Notes: a model not told the origin generated them from the letters alone. Positions 49,309 to 59,500 are shown, numbered from the stretch's first letter. The stretch is DNA of 64,000 nt from Halobacillus litoralis (GCF_020524025.1 NZ_JAIVKN010000001.1:868001-932000), one strand, 5' to 3'. A program made the numbers and translations.

Positions 49309-50544
49309 ATGAAAACAAACGAGTTAGTGATATTAGTAGCACGAAGAGATCCTCAAGAACAAGAAGAACGTTTTCAATCTTCTCTTCAGGAACTTCAATC
49401 CCTCACAGAAACAGCCAATGGTGAAGTATGTAAGATCATTACTCAAAAGCGCGACCGGGTTCACCCGGCTACATACCTTGGTGAAGGAAAACTGGAAGAA
49501 ATTAAAAACGCTGCTGAGGAAGCAGATGCAGAACTAGTGATATTTAATGATGAGCTGTCGCCCGGACAGCTCCGGAACATATCCGATAAAATAGGTCTTC
49601 GTGTCATTGACCGCAGTCAACTTATTCTGGATATATTTGCAGGAAGAGCAAACACAAAAGAAGGGAAACTGCAGGTGGAATTGGCGCAGCTTCAATATCT
49701 TCTGCCGAGGCTTGCCGGTCAGGGTACAGCTTTATCTCGTTTAGGCGGGGGAATCGGTACTAGAGGACCAGGGGAAACGAAATTGGAAACGGACCGCCGT
49801 CACATCCAGCGTAGAATCGATGATATTAAAAAGCGTTTGGATACAGTAGTGAAGCAGCGGGAGCAGTATAGAAAGAGGCGGAAGGAAAACCGTGCATTCC
49901 AGGTAGCTATTGTCGGTTATACCAATGCGGGGAAATCAACCTTCTTTAATCGTGTGACCGACAGCGATTCATTTGAGGAAGACCTTCTGTTTGCCACCCT
50001 TGATCCTTTAACACGTCAAATGAGTCTTCCTTCCGGATTTCAAGCTCTAGTATCAGATACGGTAGGCTTTATTCAGGATTTACCAACAACGTTAATTGCC
50101 GCCTTCCGTTCAACATTAGAAGAAGTGACAGAAGCCGACTTTGTTCTGCATATGGTTGATGCCTCCCACCCGGATCACCATCAGCAGGAAAGAACCGTCC
50201 TCACTCTCCTGGAGGATCTTGGTGCCGGCAAGCTGCCTATTCTGACTGTATATAACAAGAAGGATCTTTTAAGTGAGGATTATATCCCGAATTCTTTTCC
50301 GTCTCTGACGGTGAGTGTTCATGATCCAATCGATTTGAAACGTATTTTGTACAAGATTGAAGAGGTTTTGAAAGAAGAGTGGGACGAATATGATGTTTTT
50401 ATCCCTGCTGCAGAGGGGAAACGGCTGCAGCAGTTTAAAGCTTACAGCATGGTTACATCCATGACCTTTTTTGAGGATAAAGAAGGCTATGCTCTTCATG
50501 GATATATTCATCCCGAGCATCCATTGAAACACCAGATTTTATAA
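49309..50544 (+). CDS. hflX: GTPase HflX (YnbA)
   Basis: HflX is a ribosome-associated GTPase that splits or rescues stalled ribosomes under stress. The 411-residue protein has the N-terminal HflX domain with GGGIGTRGPGETKLETDRR, and a GTPase domain with G1 GYTNAGKST, G3 DTVGFI and G4 YNKKD. AGAAGGTG precedes the ATG. Between spoVK and ynbB as in B. subtilis. Confidence 0.95.
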   Translation: MKTNELVILVARRDPQEQEERFQSSLQELQSLTETANGEVCKIITQKRDRVHPATYLGEGKLEEIKNAAEEADAELVIFNDELSPGQLRNISDKIGLRVIDRSQLILDIFAGRANTKEGKLQVELAQLQYLLPRLAGQGTALSRLGGGIGTRGPGETKLETDRRHIQRRIDDIKKRLDTVVKQREQYRKRRKENRAFQVAIVGYTNAGKSTFFNRVTDSDSFEEDLLFATLDPLTRQMSLPSGFQALVSDTVGFIQDLPTTLIAAFRSTLEEVTEADFVLHMVDASHPDHHQQERTVLTLLEDLGAGKLPILTVYNKKDLLSEDYIPNSFPSLTVSVHDPIDLKRILYKIEEVLKEEWDEYDVFIPAAEGKRLQQFKAYSMVTSMTFFEDKEGYALHGYIHPEHPLKHQIL

Positions 50545-50563
50545 AGTTAGGAAGAGAGACAGC

Positions 50564-51826
50564 ATGAATATTCAAAATATAAAACAACAGACAGAAGAAC
50601 AAATCTATGAACAACATAAACAGGTGGATAAGATTGTAGAGGAAAATCAAGCAAAAGTTCTGCGGGCTTTTCATAAGCTGCGTGTCAGCGATTCGCATTT
50701 CAATCCAACGACTGGATATGGATACGATGATTTTGGCCGTGATACGCTTGAGAGTTTATATGCAGAGATTTTCAATGGTGAGGATGCATTGGTCAGACCT
50801 CAGTTAATCTCCGGGACTCATGCCATTACGACAGCACTATTCGGCGTCTTAAGACCGGGAGATGAATTATTGTACATATCAGGTGATCCATATGACACAT
50901 TAGAAGAGGTCATTGGGCGTCCAGAGGGAGAAGACACAGGCTCATTGAATGATTTTGGTATTGCTTACCGCTCCATCCCACTGACATCCGATGGGGATTT
51001 CTCTGAACAAAAAATTAAGGATTCGATTGGTGAACAGACAAGGGTAGTAGCTATCCAACGATCTAAAGGTTATGAGAACCGCCCTTCATTCCGCATCGAT
51101 AGAATTAAATCGATCATACAGCTAGTCCGTCAAGTGAAGCAGGATGTCATTATCTTTGTTGATAACTGTTACGGAGAATTTGTAGAAACAAAGGAACCGC
51201 TGGAAATCGGTGCTGACTTGATTGCAGGCTCCCTTATAAAAAATCCCGGAGGCGGAATTGCAAGGATCGGCGGGTATATTGCAGGAAATAAAAAACTGAT
51301 TGAGCAGTGCAGTTACAGGCTTACAGCTCCAGGACTCGGCAAAGAGACAGGAGCGAGCTTAAATAGCCTGCAGGAGATGTATCAAGGCATTTTTCTAGCT
51401 CCCCATGTGGTTGGAGAAGCTTTGAAAGGGGCCATCTTCACTTCGAAGTTTCTTAGTGATCTTGGTTTTAATACGAACCCTCAATTCGACGAAAAAAGGA
51501 CAGATTTAATTCAATCTGTGAATTTTGAGACACCTGAACAAATGATCCGTTTTTGTCAGGCTATCCAGCAGGCTTCTCCGGTTAATTCACATGTGCTACC
51601 TCAGCCAAGCCCCATGCCAGGTTATGAAGATGAAGTAATCATGGCAGCGGGAACGTTTATTCAGGGAGCAAGTCTCGAGCTGACAGCAGATGGTCCCATC
51701 CGTCCTCCATATACGGCCTATGTGCAGGGAGGACTTACGTATGCACACGTGAAAATCGCTGTTACACAAGCGGTAGAACAACTCATGGAAGCGGGAGTAT
51801 TCCGTGCGGAGGAAACTCTAAATTAA
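50564..51826 (+). CDS. ynbB: PLP-dependent YnbB, methionine gamma-lyase/aluminium-resistance family
   Basis: A 420-residue PLP enzyme of the family annotated as aluminium resistance or cystathionine/methionine gamma-lyase-like. The block GTHAITTALFGVLRPGDE binds the cofactor phosphate, and SLIKNPGGGIARIGGYIAG holds the Schiff-base Lys. The true substrate is not known. It precedes glnR, as in B. subtilis. Confidence 0.92.
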   Translation: MNIQNIKQQTEEQIYEQHKQVDKIVEENQAKVLRAFHKLRVSDSHFNPTTGYGYDDFGRDTLESLYAEIFNGEDALVRPQLISGTHAITTALFGVLRPGDELLYISGDPYDTLEEVIGRPEGEDTGSLNDFGIAYRSIPLTSDGDFSEQKIKDSIGEQTRVVAIQRSKGYENRPSFRIDRIKSIIQLVRQVKQDVIIFVDNCYGEFVETKEPLEIGADLIAGSLIKNPGGGIARIGGYIAGNKKLIEQCSYRLTAPGLGKETGASLNSLQEMYQGIFLAPHVVGEALKGAIFTSKFLSDLGFNTNPQFDEKRTDLIQSVNFETPEQMIRFCQAIQQASPVNSHVLPQPSPMPGYEDEVIMAAGTFIQGASLELTADGPIRPPYTAYVQGGLTYAHVKIAVTQAVEQLMEAGVFRAEETLN

Positions 51827-51854
51827 AGCCCTTTCATTAAGGTGACAAAAGCAG

Positions 51855-51871
51855 TGTGAACATTTCTCACA
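51855..51871 (+). promoter_or_regulatory. GlnR/TnrA operator
   Basis: TGTGAACATTTCTCACA fits the GlnR/TnrA site TGTNA-N7-TNACA exactly and lies just upstream of the glnR -35, where the first glnRA operator of B. subtilis is found. Confidence 0.93.
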
Positions 51872-51875
51872 TTTG

Positions 51876-51903
51876 TTGACATATCCCCTGCGTGACGTAT
51901 AAT
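51876..51903 (+). promoter_or_regulatory. Sigma-A promoter of glnRA
   Basis: Perfect TTGACA at 51876-51881 and perfect TATAAT at 51898-51903, 16 bases apart. The strong match fits a gene controlled by a repressor. Confidence 0.92.
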
Positions 51904-51937
51904 GAAAGTATCATTCTTATGGGGAGGAGGCACATCG

Positions 51938-52342
51938 ATGAGTGATGATATTCGTCGTTCTATGCCATTGTTCCCGATGGGGATTGTTCAATCTTTAACG
52001 GACCTTACTGCCCGCCAGATTCGGTATTATGAACAACATGAGCTGATTCATCCGGCGAGGTCAGAAGGTAACCGCCGTATATTTTCCTTCAATGATGTCG
52101 ATCGTTTGTTAGAAATCAAAGACTTGATTGACCAGGGAGTAAATATGGCGGGAATTAAGAAAGTTCTTAAGCTTAACGATCAGCCTGAGAACGAAGCGTA
52201 TGATGAAGAGCAAGTACAGGAGGTTCAAAATGAACTTTCCGAAAAACAGCTTCGTCGTATGCTGCAACAAGAACTATTCACAGCGGGAAGACAAGGTAAA
52301 TTAGCAATCAGACAGGGAGAAATGTCAAGGTTCTTCCATTAA
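51938..52342 (+). CDS. glnR: Glutamine synthetase repressor GlnR
   Basis: A MerR-family repressor that shuts off glnRA in nitrogen excess, activated by feedback-inhibited glutamine synthetase. The 134-residue protein has the winged helix ([20 protein letters not shown]) and a GlnR-type C-terminal tail that senses GlnA. The ATG at 51938 follows GGGGAGGAGG by seven bases; the ATG at 51902 lies in the promoter. glnA follows after 24 bases. Confidence 0.96.
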   Translation: MSDDIRRSMPLFPMGIVQSLTDLTARQIRYYEQHELIHPARSEGNRRIFSFNDVDRLLEIKDLIDQGVNMAGIKKVLKLNDQPENEAYDEEQVQEVQNELSEKQLRRMLQQELFTAGRQGKLAIRQGEMSRFFH

Positions 52343-52366
52343 TTTATGTTTGGGAGGAGAAATTCT

Positions 52367-53698
52367 ATGGGTTTAACGAAAGAAGAAATATACAAGAAAA
52401 TCGATGAAGAAAATGTCAAGTTTATCCGACTTCAATTCACAGATATGCTGGGCACAATTAAAAATGTGGAAATTCCACTCAGCCAGTTAGATAAAGCAAT
52501 AGACGGAATGATGATGTTTGATGGATCCTCTATTGAAGGATTCGTACGTATTGAGGAGTCCGATATGTATTTAGTGCCGGACCTTGATACATTCGTCGTT
52601 TATCCTTGGACATCTGAAAAAGGAAAAGTGGCGCGCTTCATCTGTGACATTTACAACCCTGACCAAACTCCTTTTGAAGGATGCCCGCGCTATAACTTAA
52701 AGCGCAACATCAAGAAGATGGAGGAGCTTGGATTTTCTGCTTTCAACATTGGAACAGAACCTGAGTTTTTCTTATTTAAATTAGATGAAAAAGGCGATCC
52801 AACGATGGAGCTGAATGATAAAGGCGGTTATTTTGACCTTGCTCCAACGGATTTAGGCGAAAACTGCCGTCGTGACATTGTTCTTGAGCTTGAGGAGATG
52901 GGTTTTGAAATTGAAGCCTCTCACCATGAAGTAGCTCCAGGGCAGCACGAAATTGATTTTAAATATGCAGATGCTCTTAAGCACTGTGATGATATTCAGA
53001 CGTTTAAACTTGTAGTTAAAACGATAGCAAGACAGCATGGGCTTCATGCAACCTTTATGCCGAAACCGCTATTCGGTGTAAACGGATCTGGTATGCACGC
53101 CAACATGTCCCTGTTTAACGAAAAAGGGAACGCGTTCTTTGATGAAAAAGGAAAAGAGCAGCTTTCTGATATAGCTTTCCAATTTACGGCAGGCATTATT
53201 AAGCATGCGACAAACTTTACAGCTGTAACAAATCCAACTGTGAATTCCTATAAGCGTTTAGTTCCTGGTTATGAGGCACCTTGTTACGTTGCATGGTCAG
53301 GACAAAACCGCAGCCCTCTGGTACGTGTTCCTACGTCCCGTGGTCTGAGTACACGTATTGAAGTACGCAGTGTTGACCCATCCGCTAATCCATATATGGC
53401 AATGGCTGTCCTTTTGGCGGCAGGCCTTGATGGAGTCGAAAATAAATTGGAAGCTCCAGCTCCAGTTGACCGTAATATCTATGTTATGGATAAAAAAGAA
53501 CGGGAAGCTCATGGAGTTAAGGATCTTCCGGCTACTTTATATGATGCGCTGGAAGAACTTCAGAAAGATCAAATCATGGTCGAAGCCTTAGGTGAGCACC
53601 TTTATGAACACTTCCTTGAAGCGAAGGAAATTGAGTGGGATATGTTCCGTACTCAAGTTCACCCTTGGGAGCGCGAACAGTATTTACAAACGTATTAA
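52367..53698 (+). CDS. glnA: Glutamine synthetase type I
   Basis: GlnA makes glutamine from glutamate and ammonia. The 443-residue protein is nearly the B. subtilis length and lacks the adenylylation region of enteric enzymes. [13 protein letters not shown] (with Arg61, the residue tied to feedback control in the alpha form), [10 protein letters not shown] and [17 protein letters not shown] are intact. GGGAGGAG precedes the ATG at 52367. The complex with GlnR gives nitrogen control. Confidence 0.98.
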   Translation: MGLTKEEIYKKIDEENVKFIRLQFTDMLGTIKNVEIPLSQLDKAIDGMMMFDGSSIEGFVRIEESDMYLVPDLDTFVVYPWTSEKGKVARFICDIYNPDQTPFEGCPRYNLKRNIKKMEELGFSAFNIGTEPEFFLFKLDEKGDPTMELNDKGGYFDLAPTDLGENCRRDIVLELEEMGFEIEASHHEVAPGQHEIDFKYADALKHCDDIQTFKLVVKTIARQHGLHATFMPKPLFGVNGSGMHANMSLFNEKGNAFFDEKGKEQLSDIAFQFTAGIIKHATNFTAVTNPTVNSYKRLVPGYEAPCYVAWSGQNRSPLVRVPTSRGLSTRIEVRSVDPSANPYMAMAVLLAAGLDGVENKLEAPAPVDRNIYVMDKKEREAHGVKDLPATLYDALEELQKDQIMVEALGEHLYEHFLEAKEIEWDMFRTQVHPWEREQYLQTY

Positions 53699-53703
53699 TA
53701 CTA

Positions 53704-53737
53704 AAACCCTGTCACAAAGCTGTGGCAGGGTTTTTTT
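53704..53737 (+). terminator. Terminator after glnRA
   Basis: A 13-bp stem, 53704-53716 with 53721-53733 (one G-U), followed by T residues. Confidence 0.92.
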
Positions 53738-53739
53738 AT

Positions 53740-54200
53740 GTCTAAAGAAATGACTTTATTAAATATTTTAGGTTTGTTCAAGAAAAGGACAGGCCGGTGA
53801 TGTATCAATGTTTTCGAGGGAGTCTCGTAGATTACAGGTCCATCTTTTCCACATTAGGGGAAACGGAAACAAATGATATGTGAAATTCAAGAGCAGCCGG
53901 TTATTCCTCTCCGCGCATAAGAAGCGGGTCTGGTCGCAAGCTTGTAGCCAAGTGGACTTTTACGTGAGAAAGAGGTCGCTGAGCGGAAAGAACAAAGTAA
54001 GTGAGAAGGTTCGACACTTCGCCCGTGGAAAGCGGGTCGTTGTCCAGTCACCCCTTTGTTCAATAAACGTAACGGCCTCACGCAAATGAACATGGCTCAG
54101 CATCTAGTCATCCATAAAATCCACAATAAACTTTAACAGGGGCAAAGAAGTAAGAAGGTTCCAGTTCTTAAATGCAAGACTTTCCTGTATACAAAAGGGG
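53740..54200. other. Non-coding stretch with a GC-richer structured segment
   Basis: About 460 bases without a credible gene. From about 53915 to 54080 base composition rises, and AGCGGGTC occurs twice (53933 and 54031). GACA at 54013-54016 with TGTC at 54040-54043 and CCCG at 54022-54025 with CGGG at 54032-54035 make a hairpin. It resembles dispersed intergenic repeats known in Bacillaceae; this is inference. Confidence 0.35.
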
Positions 54201-54210
54201 TAGAAGAGCA

Positions 54211-54237
54211 TATAATACTCTTTAAGAACATACGTTC
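54211..54237 (+). promoter_or_regulatory. -10 box and perfect LexA box before the WYL-like gene
   Basis: TATAAT at 54211-54216 is followed by GAACATACGTTC at 54226-54237, a full match to the Gram-positive LexA core GAAC-N4-GTTC with the favoured middle. The box would lie at the start of the transcript, where LexA would block transcription. Confidence 0.88.
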
Positions 54238-54256
54238 GTAATCGGGAGGGGATAAG

Positions 54257-54481
54257 ATGGAAGCTTTCTTTAAAAGAGCATCAGAGAATCAAAAGCCTGT
54301 GGAATTGATTTACTTGTCAAAAGAGAAAGAGTGGTCTCAACGAGCCGTAAAGATTTTGCAGAATGCAGAAGGATTTATCTTAGCTTATTGTTTAGAAAGG
54401 CGTCAGGTTCGCAAATTTCTTAAGCAGAACATTTATTCTGCCTTATATCTCAAGAGCAGGAAAAGAAGAATAGGTGCGTGA
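54257..54481 (+). CDS. Small WYL-like protein under LexA control
   Basis: A 74-residue basic protein. Its core (VELIYLSKEKEWSQRAVKIL, then FILAYCLERRQVRKF) resembles the WYL domain, a ligand- or nucleic acid-binding fold found in DNA-damage regulators, but without any DNA-binding part. GGGAGGGG precedes the ATG. It has its own promoter with a perfect LexA box, and faces lexA across a shared terminator. Function unknown; the WYL assignment is by eye. Confidence 0.75.
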   Translation: MEAFFKRASENQKPVELIYLSKEKEWSQRAVKILQNAEGFILAYCLERRQVRKFLKQNIYSALYLKSRKRRIGA

Positions 54482-54520
54482 GTCCTTCGGAAATTTCTGC
54501 GGGAAGCAGATTGCTTTCTA

Positions 54521-54570
54521 TTAAAAAGACACAAAAAGAGAGGTTCGCCTCCCTTTTTGTGTCTTTTTAA
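54521..54570. terminator. Bidirectional terminator between the WYL-like gene and lexA
   Basis: An 18-bp perfect outer stem, 54521-54538 with 54553-54570, plus an inner GAGG/CCTC. A-rich and T-rich arms give a U tract on both strands, so it serves both converging SOS genes. Confidence 0.92.
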
Positions 54571-54584
54571 GTGGTATTTATTAT

Positions 54585-55208
54585 TTAGTGCACGGTGCGG
54601 TATAATCCTACAACTTTTCCGAGTATGGAAACATCATTTAATATAATCGGTTCCATCGTGGCGTTTTCCGGTTGTAAGCGAATGTGGTTTCTTTCTTTAA
54701 AGAAGCGTTTTACTGTAGCTTCTTCTTCTTCTGTCATTGCAACAACAATATCCCCGTTTTGAGCTGTCTGCTGTTGTCTGACAATGACCATATCCCCATC
54801 TAGAATACCTGCTTCGATCATACTTTCTCCTTGTACGATAAGAACGAACGTATTGTCTTCTGAACCAGCCAGCGTGTCAGGAAGCGGAACATACTCTTCA
54901 ATGTTTTCAACAGCAGTAATCGGGGAACCGGCCGTAACTTTACCGATTACCGGAGCATAAGAGGCTTCTGTTCTTGGAATGCTGTGGTCTTCTTCCAGTT
55001 CAATAACTTCGATGGCTCTTGGCTTTGTCGGGTCCCGGCGGATATATCCTTTTTTCTCGAGTCGGGATAGATGGCCGTGAACGGTCGAACTGGAGGCAAG
55101 ACCAACGGATTGGCCAATCTCTCGAACGGAAGGGGGGTAGCCTTTTAATAGAACTTGTTCTTTTATGAAATCTAATATTTCCTGTTGCCGCTTTGAAAGT
55201 TTACTCAT
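54585..55208 (-). CDS. lexA: SOS repressor LexA
   Basis: LexA represses SOS genes and cleaves itself when RecA is activated. The 207-residue protein has the winged helix ([20 protein letters not shown]), the Ala-Gly cleavage site in GKVTAGSP, the catalytic Ser in QGESMIEAG and the Lys in [14 protein letters not shown] precedes the ATG at 55208. It is divergent from the SOS peptide operon, as in B. subtilis lexA-yneA. Confidence 0.97.
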   Translation of the reverse strand: MSKLSKRQQEILDFIKEQVLLKGYPPSVREIGQSVGLASSSTVHGHLSRLEKKGYIRRDPTKPRAIEVIELEEDHSIPRTEASYAPVIGKVTAGSPITAVENIEEYVPLPDTLAGSEDNTFVLIVQGESMIEAGILDGDMVIVRQQQTAQNGDIVVAMTEEEEATVKRFFKERNHIRLQPENATMEPIILNDVSILGKVVGLYRTVH

Positions 55209-55244
55209 AGATTAGCACCTCGTACATAGGATTATAGTAACCAC

Positions 55245-55283
55245 ATTGTACCATGCTTATATTAGAAATACAAACAAGCGTTC
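55245..55283 (-). promoter_or_regulatory. lexA promoter with LexA box
   Basis: On the reverse strand TTGTAT (55273-55268) and TACAAT (55250-55245) are 17 bases apart. GAACGCTTGTTT (55283-55272), a LexA core with one mismatch, overlaps the -35, giving autorepression. Confidence 0.75.
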
Positions 55284-55295
55284 GAAAAAAGGGCG

Positions 55296-55323
55296 TTGAC
55301 AAGAACGTACATTCGTATATAAT
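55296..55323 (+). promoter_or_regulatory. SOS promoter of the membrane peptide operon
   Basis: Perfect TTGACA at 55296-55301 and perfect TATAAT at 55318-55323, 16 bases apart. A LexA box with one mismatch, GAACGTACATTC at 55303-55314, fills the spacer. Confidence 0.88.
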
Positions 55324-55339
55324 GGGAATTAACAAACGC

Positions 55340-55367
55340 GAACACAGGTTCTTAGGAACGTTCGTTC
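55340..55367 (+). promoter_or_regulatory. Two more LexA boxes downstream of the SOS promoter
   Basis: GAACACAGGTTC at 55340-55351 and GAACGTTCGTTC at 55356-55367 both match the GAAC-N4-GTTC core exactly. With the spacer box this makes three sites in 65 bases, so tight repression is expected. Confidence 0.88.
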
Positions 55368-55384
55368 TTATTGGAGGGATATCA

Positions 55385-55480
55385 ATGTTTAATAAACTAT
55401 CAAAGCTCGATTATACCTATTTGATTCTGTTTATTGTTAGTTTTGCTATTCTCTATTATTCTATGGTAACGAGTGGATAA
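55385..55480 (+). CDS. 31-residue SOS-controlled membrane peptide in the yneA position
   Basis: Only 31 residues: a short polar N-terminus (MFNKLSKLDYTY), one hydrophobic span (about 11-26) and MVTSG. TTGGAGGG precedes the ATG at 55385, seven bases away. It occupies the place of yneA, the SOS cell-division inhibitor of bacilli, whose membrane span and LysM domain total about 100 residues; here nothing follows the span. It lies first in an operon with yneB and ynzC behind a triple LexA-box promoter. Division control by the bare membrane span is inference. Confidence 0.7.
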   Translation: MFNKLSKLDYTYLILFIVSFAILYYSMVTSG

Positions 55481-55498
55481 AATAAAAAGGAATAGTAG

Positions 55499-56167
<669 letters not shown>

Positions 56168-56277
56168 GCACGTTACTATATACATATATGACAAGAGTCC
56201 TTTGACTTCTTGTCTTTTTCACGTCTAGGACTCTCTACTTTTTTGATCCAGACTATATATAAAGGAGAAGGATCTAT

Positions 56278-56511
56278 ATGCTATCGAAAGAAAAAATCAC
56301 GCGCATTAATGAATTAGCTAATAAATCGAAACAGCAGGAACTAACGGACGCAGAAAAGAAAGAACAAAAAAATCTTCGTCAGGAATATTTGAAGAATGCA
56401 CGCCAGTCGTTTAAAAACCAGTTGAAAGGCGTAACAGTTATGGATCCAGCTGGAAATGACGTTACACCTAGAAAATTAAGACAAATGCAAAAAAATGAAA
56501 AAAAGAACTAA
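56278..56511 (+). CDS. ynzC: DUF896 protein YnzC
   Basis: A 77-residue charged helical protein of the DUF896 family: NELANKSKQQELTDAEKKEQ and LKGVTVMDPAGNDVTPRKL are typical. In B. subtilis it is the third gene of the SOS operon yneA-yneB-ynzC. AAAGGAGAAGG precedes the ATG. A GAGTCCT/AGGACTC hairpin lies between yneB and this gene, so transcript levels may differ. Function unknown. Confidence 0.92.
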   Translation: MLSKEKITRINELANKSKQQELTDAEKKEQKNLRQEYLKNARQSFKNQLKGVTVMDPAGNDVTPRKLRQMQKNEKKN

Positions 56512-56533
56512 TTTTTTAATTGAAAATACCTAT

Positions 56534-56566
56534 TCCGCACTTCAGCATTTGAGTGCGGATTTTTTG
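56534..56566 (+). terminator. Terminator after ynzC
   Basis: TCCGCACT at 56534-56541 pairs with AGTGCGGA at 56552-56559, followed by T residues. Confidence 0.85.
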
Positions 56567-56628
56567 TTTAAATCTTCAACAACAGGGGAAATTAGGTGGG
56601 AGGCAAACGATAAAAGTTTGCACACTAC

Positions 56629-56657
56629 TTGTTTCATAACCAATTTCATTATAGGAT
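56629..56657 (+). promoter_or_regulatory. Candidate tkt promoter
   Basis: TTGTTT at 56629-56634 and TAGGAT at 56652-56657 are 17 bases apart, about 45 bases before the tkt start. Both are moderate matches. Confidence 0.45.
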
Positions 56658-56700
56658 AAGACATGGTACATATACCTGAACAGAAAGGGGAACATTGGAC

Positions 56701-58704
56701 ATGGCAAACAGCCTTGAACAAACATCAATCAATACAATTAGAACTCTAACTATCGACGCAGTAGAAAAAGCAAACTCAGGTCACCCGGGAATGCCTATGG
56801 GGGCAGCACCTATGGCTTACAAGTTATGGACGGATTTTATGGACCACAATCCGAAAAATTCAAATTGGTTCGACCGCGACCGTTTCGTACTATCTGCGGG
56901 GCATGGATCAATGCTTCTATACAGCCTCCTGCATTTATCTGGATATAATGTAGAAATGGATGATTTGAAATCTTTCCGTCAGTGGGATTCTAAAACTCCA
57001 GGTCACCCTGAGTTTGGACACACAGACGGGGTAGAAGCCACTACTGGTCCTCTTGGACAGGGGATTGCAATGGCTACAGGAATGGCGATGGCAGAAGCTC
57101 ATTTGGCCGGTAAATATAACCGTGAGGGTTATAATGTTATCGATCACTACACGTTCAGCATTTGTGGTGATGGAGACTTAATGGAAGGCGTTTCCCAGGA
57201 GTCTGCTTCTTTAGCCGGGCACTTAGGACTTGGAAAGTTAATCGTGCTTTATGATTCCAACGATATTTCATTGGATGGCGATCTTGATCGCTCCTTCAGT
57301 GAAAGCGTAGAGAAGCGCTATGAAGCTTATGGCTGGGAAGTCATCCGTGTGGAAGATGGCACGGATACAGACGAAATCGGAAAAGCGATTGAAAAAGCAA
57401 AAGCTAACACTGATCAGCCGACAATGATTGAAGTGAAAACCGTTATCGGTTATGGTTCTCCAAACAAATCCGGAAAATCCGCTTCTCACGGTGCTCCATT
57501 AGGAGAAGAGGAAGGAACCGCTGCAAAGCAGTTCTACGGTTGGGAGCATGAACCATTCCACGTTCCTGAAGAGGTTTACCAGGACTTCAAAGAAAAGGTG
57601 CAACAGAACGGTCAGGATAAAGAACAGTCCTGGAATGATCTTATGGTCCAGTATAAAGAAGCTTACCCTGAACTTGCAGAAGAACTTGAAGCAGCCATTC
57701 GCGGCGACCTTCCGGAAGGCTGGGAAAAAGAACTACCTACTTATACCGTAGGAGAAGACAGCCCAGCTACACGTGCAGCGTCTGGAGATGCGATCAATGC
57801 AATCTCCAAAGCAGTACCTTCCCTGTTCGGTGGAAGTGCCGACCTTGCTGGTTCTAATAAGACAGCAGTGAAAGGCGAAGAAGACTTCTCCCGCGAAAAT
57901 TATGCAGGACGCAATATTTGGTTTGGTGTTCGTGAATTTGCTATGGCAGCAGCATTAAATGGTATGGGGCTTCACGGTGGTTTGAAAGTATATGCAGGCA
58001 CATTCTTCGTATTCAGTGATTACCTTCGCCCGGCAGTACGTCTTTCTGCCCTTATGAACCTGCCGGTGAATTATGTCTTTACACATGATTCGGTAGCTGT
58101 AGGAGAAGACGGTCCGACACACGAACCTGTAGAACAACTGGCTTCCCTGCGTGCTATGCCGAATCTTTCTGTTCTTCGTCCGGCGGATGGGAACGAAACC
58201 AATGCAGCATGGAGACTTGCTTTAGAGTCAGAAACTACACCGACAGCATTGGTGTTGACTCGTCAGGGTCTTCCTACCCTTGAGGGAACAAAAGAACATG
58301 CCTATGAAGGTATGAAGCGCGGAGCTTATGTTCTGCGTGACTCTGAAAAAGAAGTTCCAGATGCGATTCTTCTTGCTTCCGGATCTGAAGTCCAGCTGAT
58401 TGTACAGGCACAGGCTGAGCTTAAGAAAAAAGGATACGATGTCCGCGTCGTAAGTGTTCCTTCTTTCGATCGTTTCAATGCACAAACAGAGGATTATAAA
58501 CAGCAGGTGCTACCTTCTGACGTTCGTAAGCGTGTGGCTGTTGAGATGGGATCTTCATTCGGATGGGAGCGTTACGTTGGTCTTGATGGCTCCATTATCG
58601 GAATAGATACCTTTGGTGCTTCTGCTCCAGGAGATACAGTCATTGAGAATTATGGCTTTACTGTTCAGAATGTCGTTAAACATGCTGAAAATCTTATGAG
58701 ATAA
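56701..58704 (+). CDS. tkt: Transketolase
   Basis: Transketolase moves two-carbon units in the pentose phosphate pathway, with thiamine diphosphate. The 667-residue protein shows the substrate His block [13 protein letters not shown], the ThDP motif starting GDGDLMEG and running to about residue 190, and [17 protein letters not shown] near residue 437. ATG at 56701 is chosen; AAAGGGG ends 10 bases before it. The upstream TTG at 56695 is too near that site. Confidence 0.97.
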   Translation: MANSLEQTSINTIRTLTIDAVEKANSGHPGMPMGAAPMAYKLWTDFMDHNPKNSNWFDRDRFVLSAGHGSMLLYSLLHLSGYNVEMDDLKSFRQWDSKTPGHPEFGHTDGVEATTGPLGQGIAMATGMAMAEAHLAGKYNREGYNVIDHYTFSICGDGDLMEGVSQESASLAGHLGLGKLIVLYDSNDISLDGDLDRSFSESVEKRYEAYGWEVIRVEDGTDTDEIGKAIEKAKANTDQPTMIEVKTVIGYGSPNKSGKSASHGAPLGEEEGTAAKQFYGWEHEPFHVPEEVYQDFKEKVQQNGQDKEQSWNDLMVQYKEAYPELAEELEAAIRGDLPEGWEKELPTYTVGEDSPATRAASGDAINAISKAVPSLFGGSADLAGSNKTAVKGEEDFSRENYAGRNIWFGVREFAMAAALNGMGLHGGLKVYAGTFFVFSDYLRPAVRLSALMNLPVNYVFTHDSVAVGEDGPTHEPVEQLASLRAMPNLSVLRPADGNETNAAWRLALESETTPTALVLTRQGLPTLEGTKEHAYEGMKRGAYVLRDSEKEVPDAILLASGSEVQLIVQAQAELKKKGYDVRVVSVPSFDRFNAQTEDYKQQVLPSDVRKRVAVEMGSSFGWERYVGLDGSIIGIDTFGASAPGDTVIENYGFTVQNVVKHAENLMR

Positions 58705-58709
58705 CAGGT

Positions 58710-58740
58710 AAAAGCTGTCTCTTCTTGAGACAGCTTTTCA
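58710..58740 (+). terminator. Terminator after tkt
   Basis: A perfect 12-bp stem, 58710-58721 with 58727-58738, five-base loop. Confidence 0.9.
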
Positions 58741-59269
58741 ATTCTGAAAAGCCTTAATTGAATGGGTGAAGAGTAGATAAAATATAGAGATCTTCTCTTA
58801 TCACCTGATATAAACCTCCCCTTATTTTTTCACGAATAAAGGTGAGAATTGTTACGCGGTTTCCATAAAAGTGGCTGCAAAGTAAAATGTCACTTTTTTA
58901 TAAGAAGCTGATGGATAAGACAGAACCTTTTGAAGCATACGCGGCCATGTTGAGTAGCCGAACATAGGACAGGAGGAGCGTGTCAAAAGTTACCCTCCTT
59001 TTTTTCAAAAAGTCAGCGTCCTATGATATAATAGAGAATAAGAAACATTGTTGTCTCTTCAGTACGTGAGTCTATATAAAGCTGTACCTTTGATATATAG
59101 TCTACTCAAAAAGTTTTCAAAACCGTTTTATATTAATAGAACGAATAGAAACATTTCCGCTGGGTCACTACAGCAGAGAGCCGTTTATCATCGTGAAACG
59201 CCTATTGTATTCTCACGAACGTTTTACTATACTGTTATGGGAGACAACACGAAGGAGGAAGACGAAGAC
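58741..59269. other. Long gap between tkt and yneF
   Basis: About 530 bases. CATAGGAC at 58963-58970 pairs with GTCCTATG at 59018-59025, enclosing AGGAGG and CCTCCT followed by seven T residues, a terminator-like hairpin. A TATAAT lies near 59028. The open frame that runs into yneF from 59048 has no protein pattern before yneF. sirA (yneE), present here in B. subtilis, cannot be found. Confidence 0.5.
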
Positions 59270-59494
59270 ATGACATTGGGGATCGTTTGGGTTATCATCA
59301 TAGCTCTATTGACTCTTGTCGGTGGTGTAGCGCTAGGCTTTTTCATCGCAAGAAAGTATATGATGAACTATTTGAAAAAGAACCCGCCTATTAATGAACA
59401 AATGTTACGCACACTGATGATGCAGATGGGGCAGAAGCCGTCTCAGAAGAAGATCAATCAGATGATGCGTTCAATGAACAATCAAATGAAATAA
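59270..59494 (+). CDS. yneF: YneF, small membrane protein (UPF0154)
   Basis: A 74-residue protein with one N-terminal membrane span (about 3-25) and a positively charged tail with the family signature [20 protein letters not shown] and [15 protein letters not shown]. The ATG at 59270 is taken because the family starts here; AAGGAGG lies 11 bases upstream, a little far. Function unknown. Confidence 0.92.
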   Translation: MTLGIVWVIIIALLTLVGGVALGFFIARKYMMNYLKKNPPINEQMLRTLMMQMGQKPSQKKINQMMRSMNNQMK

Positions 59495-59500
59495 TGAAAC

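Noticed and set aside
53880-54093. Overlapping 69- and 68-codon frames on both strands after glnA
   Set aside because: Neither has a ribosome site; both follow from the GC-richer repeat-like segment.
59048-59269. Frame running into yneF, considered as a sirA remnant
   Set aside because: The translation shows no SirA pattern and no ribosome site; yneF starts at 59270.
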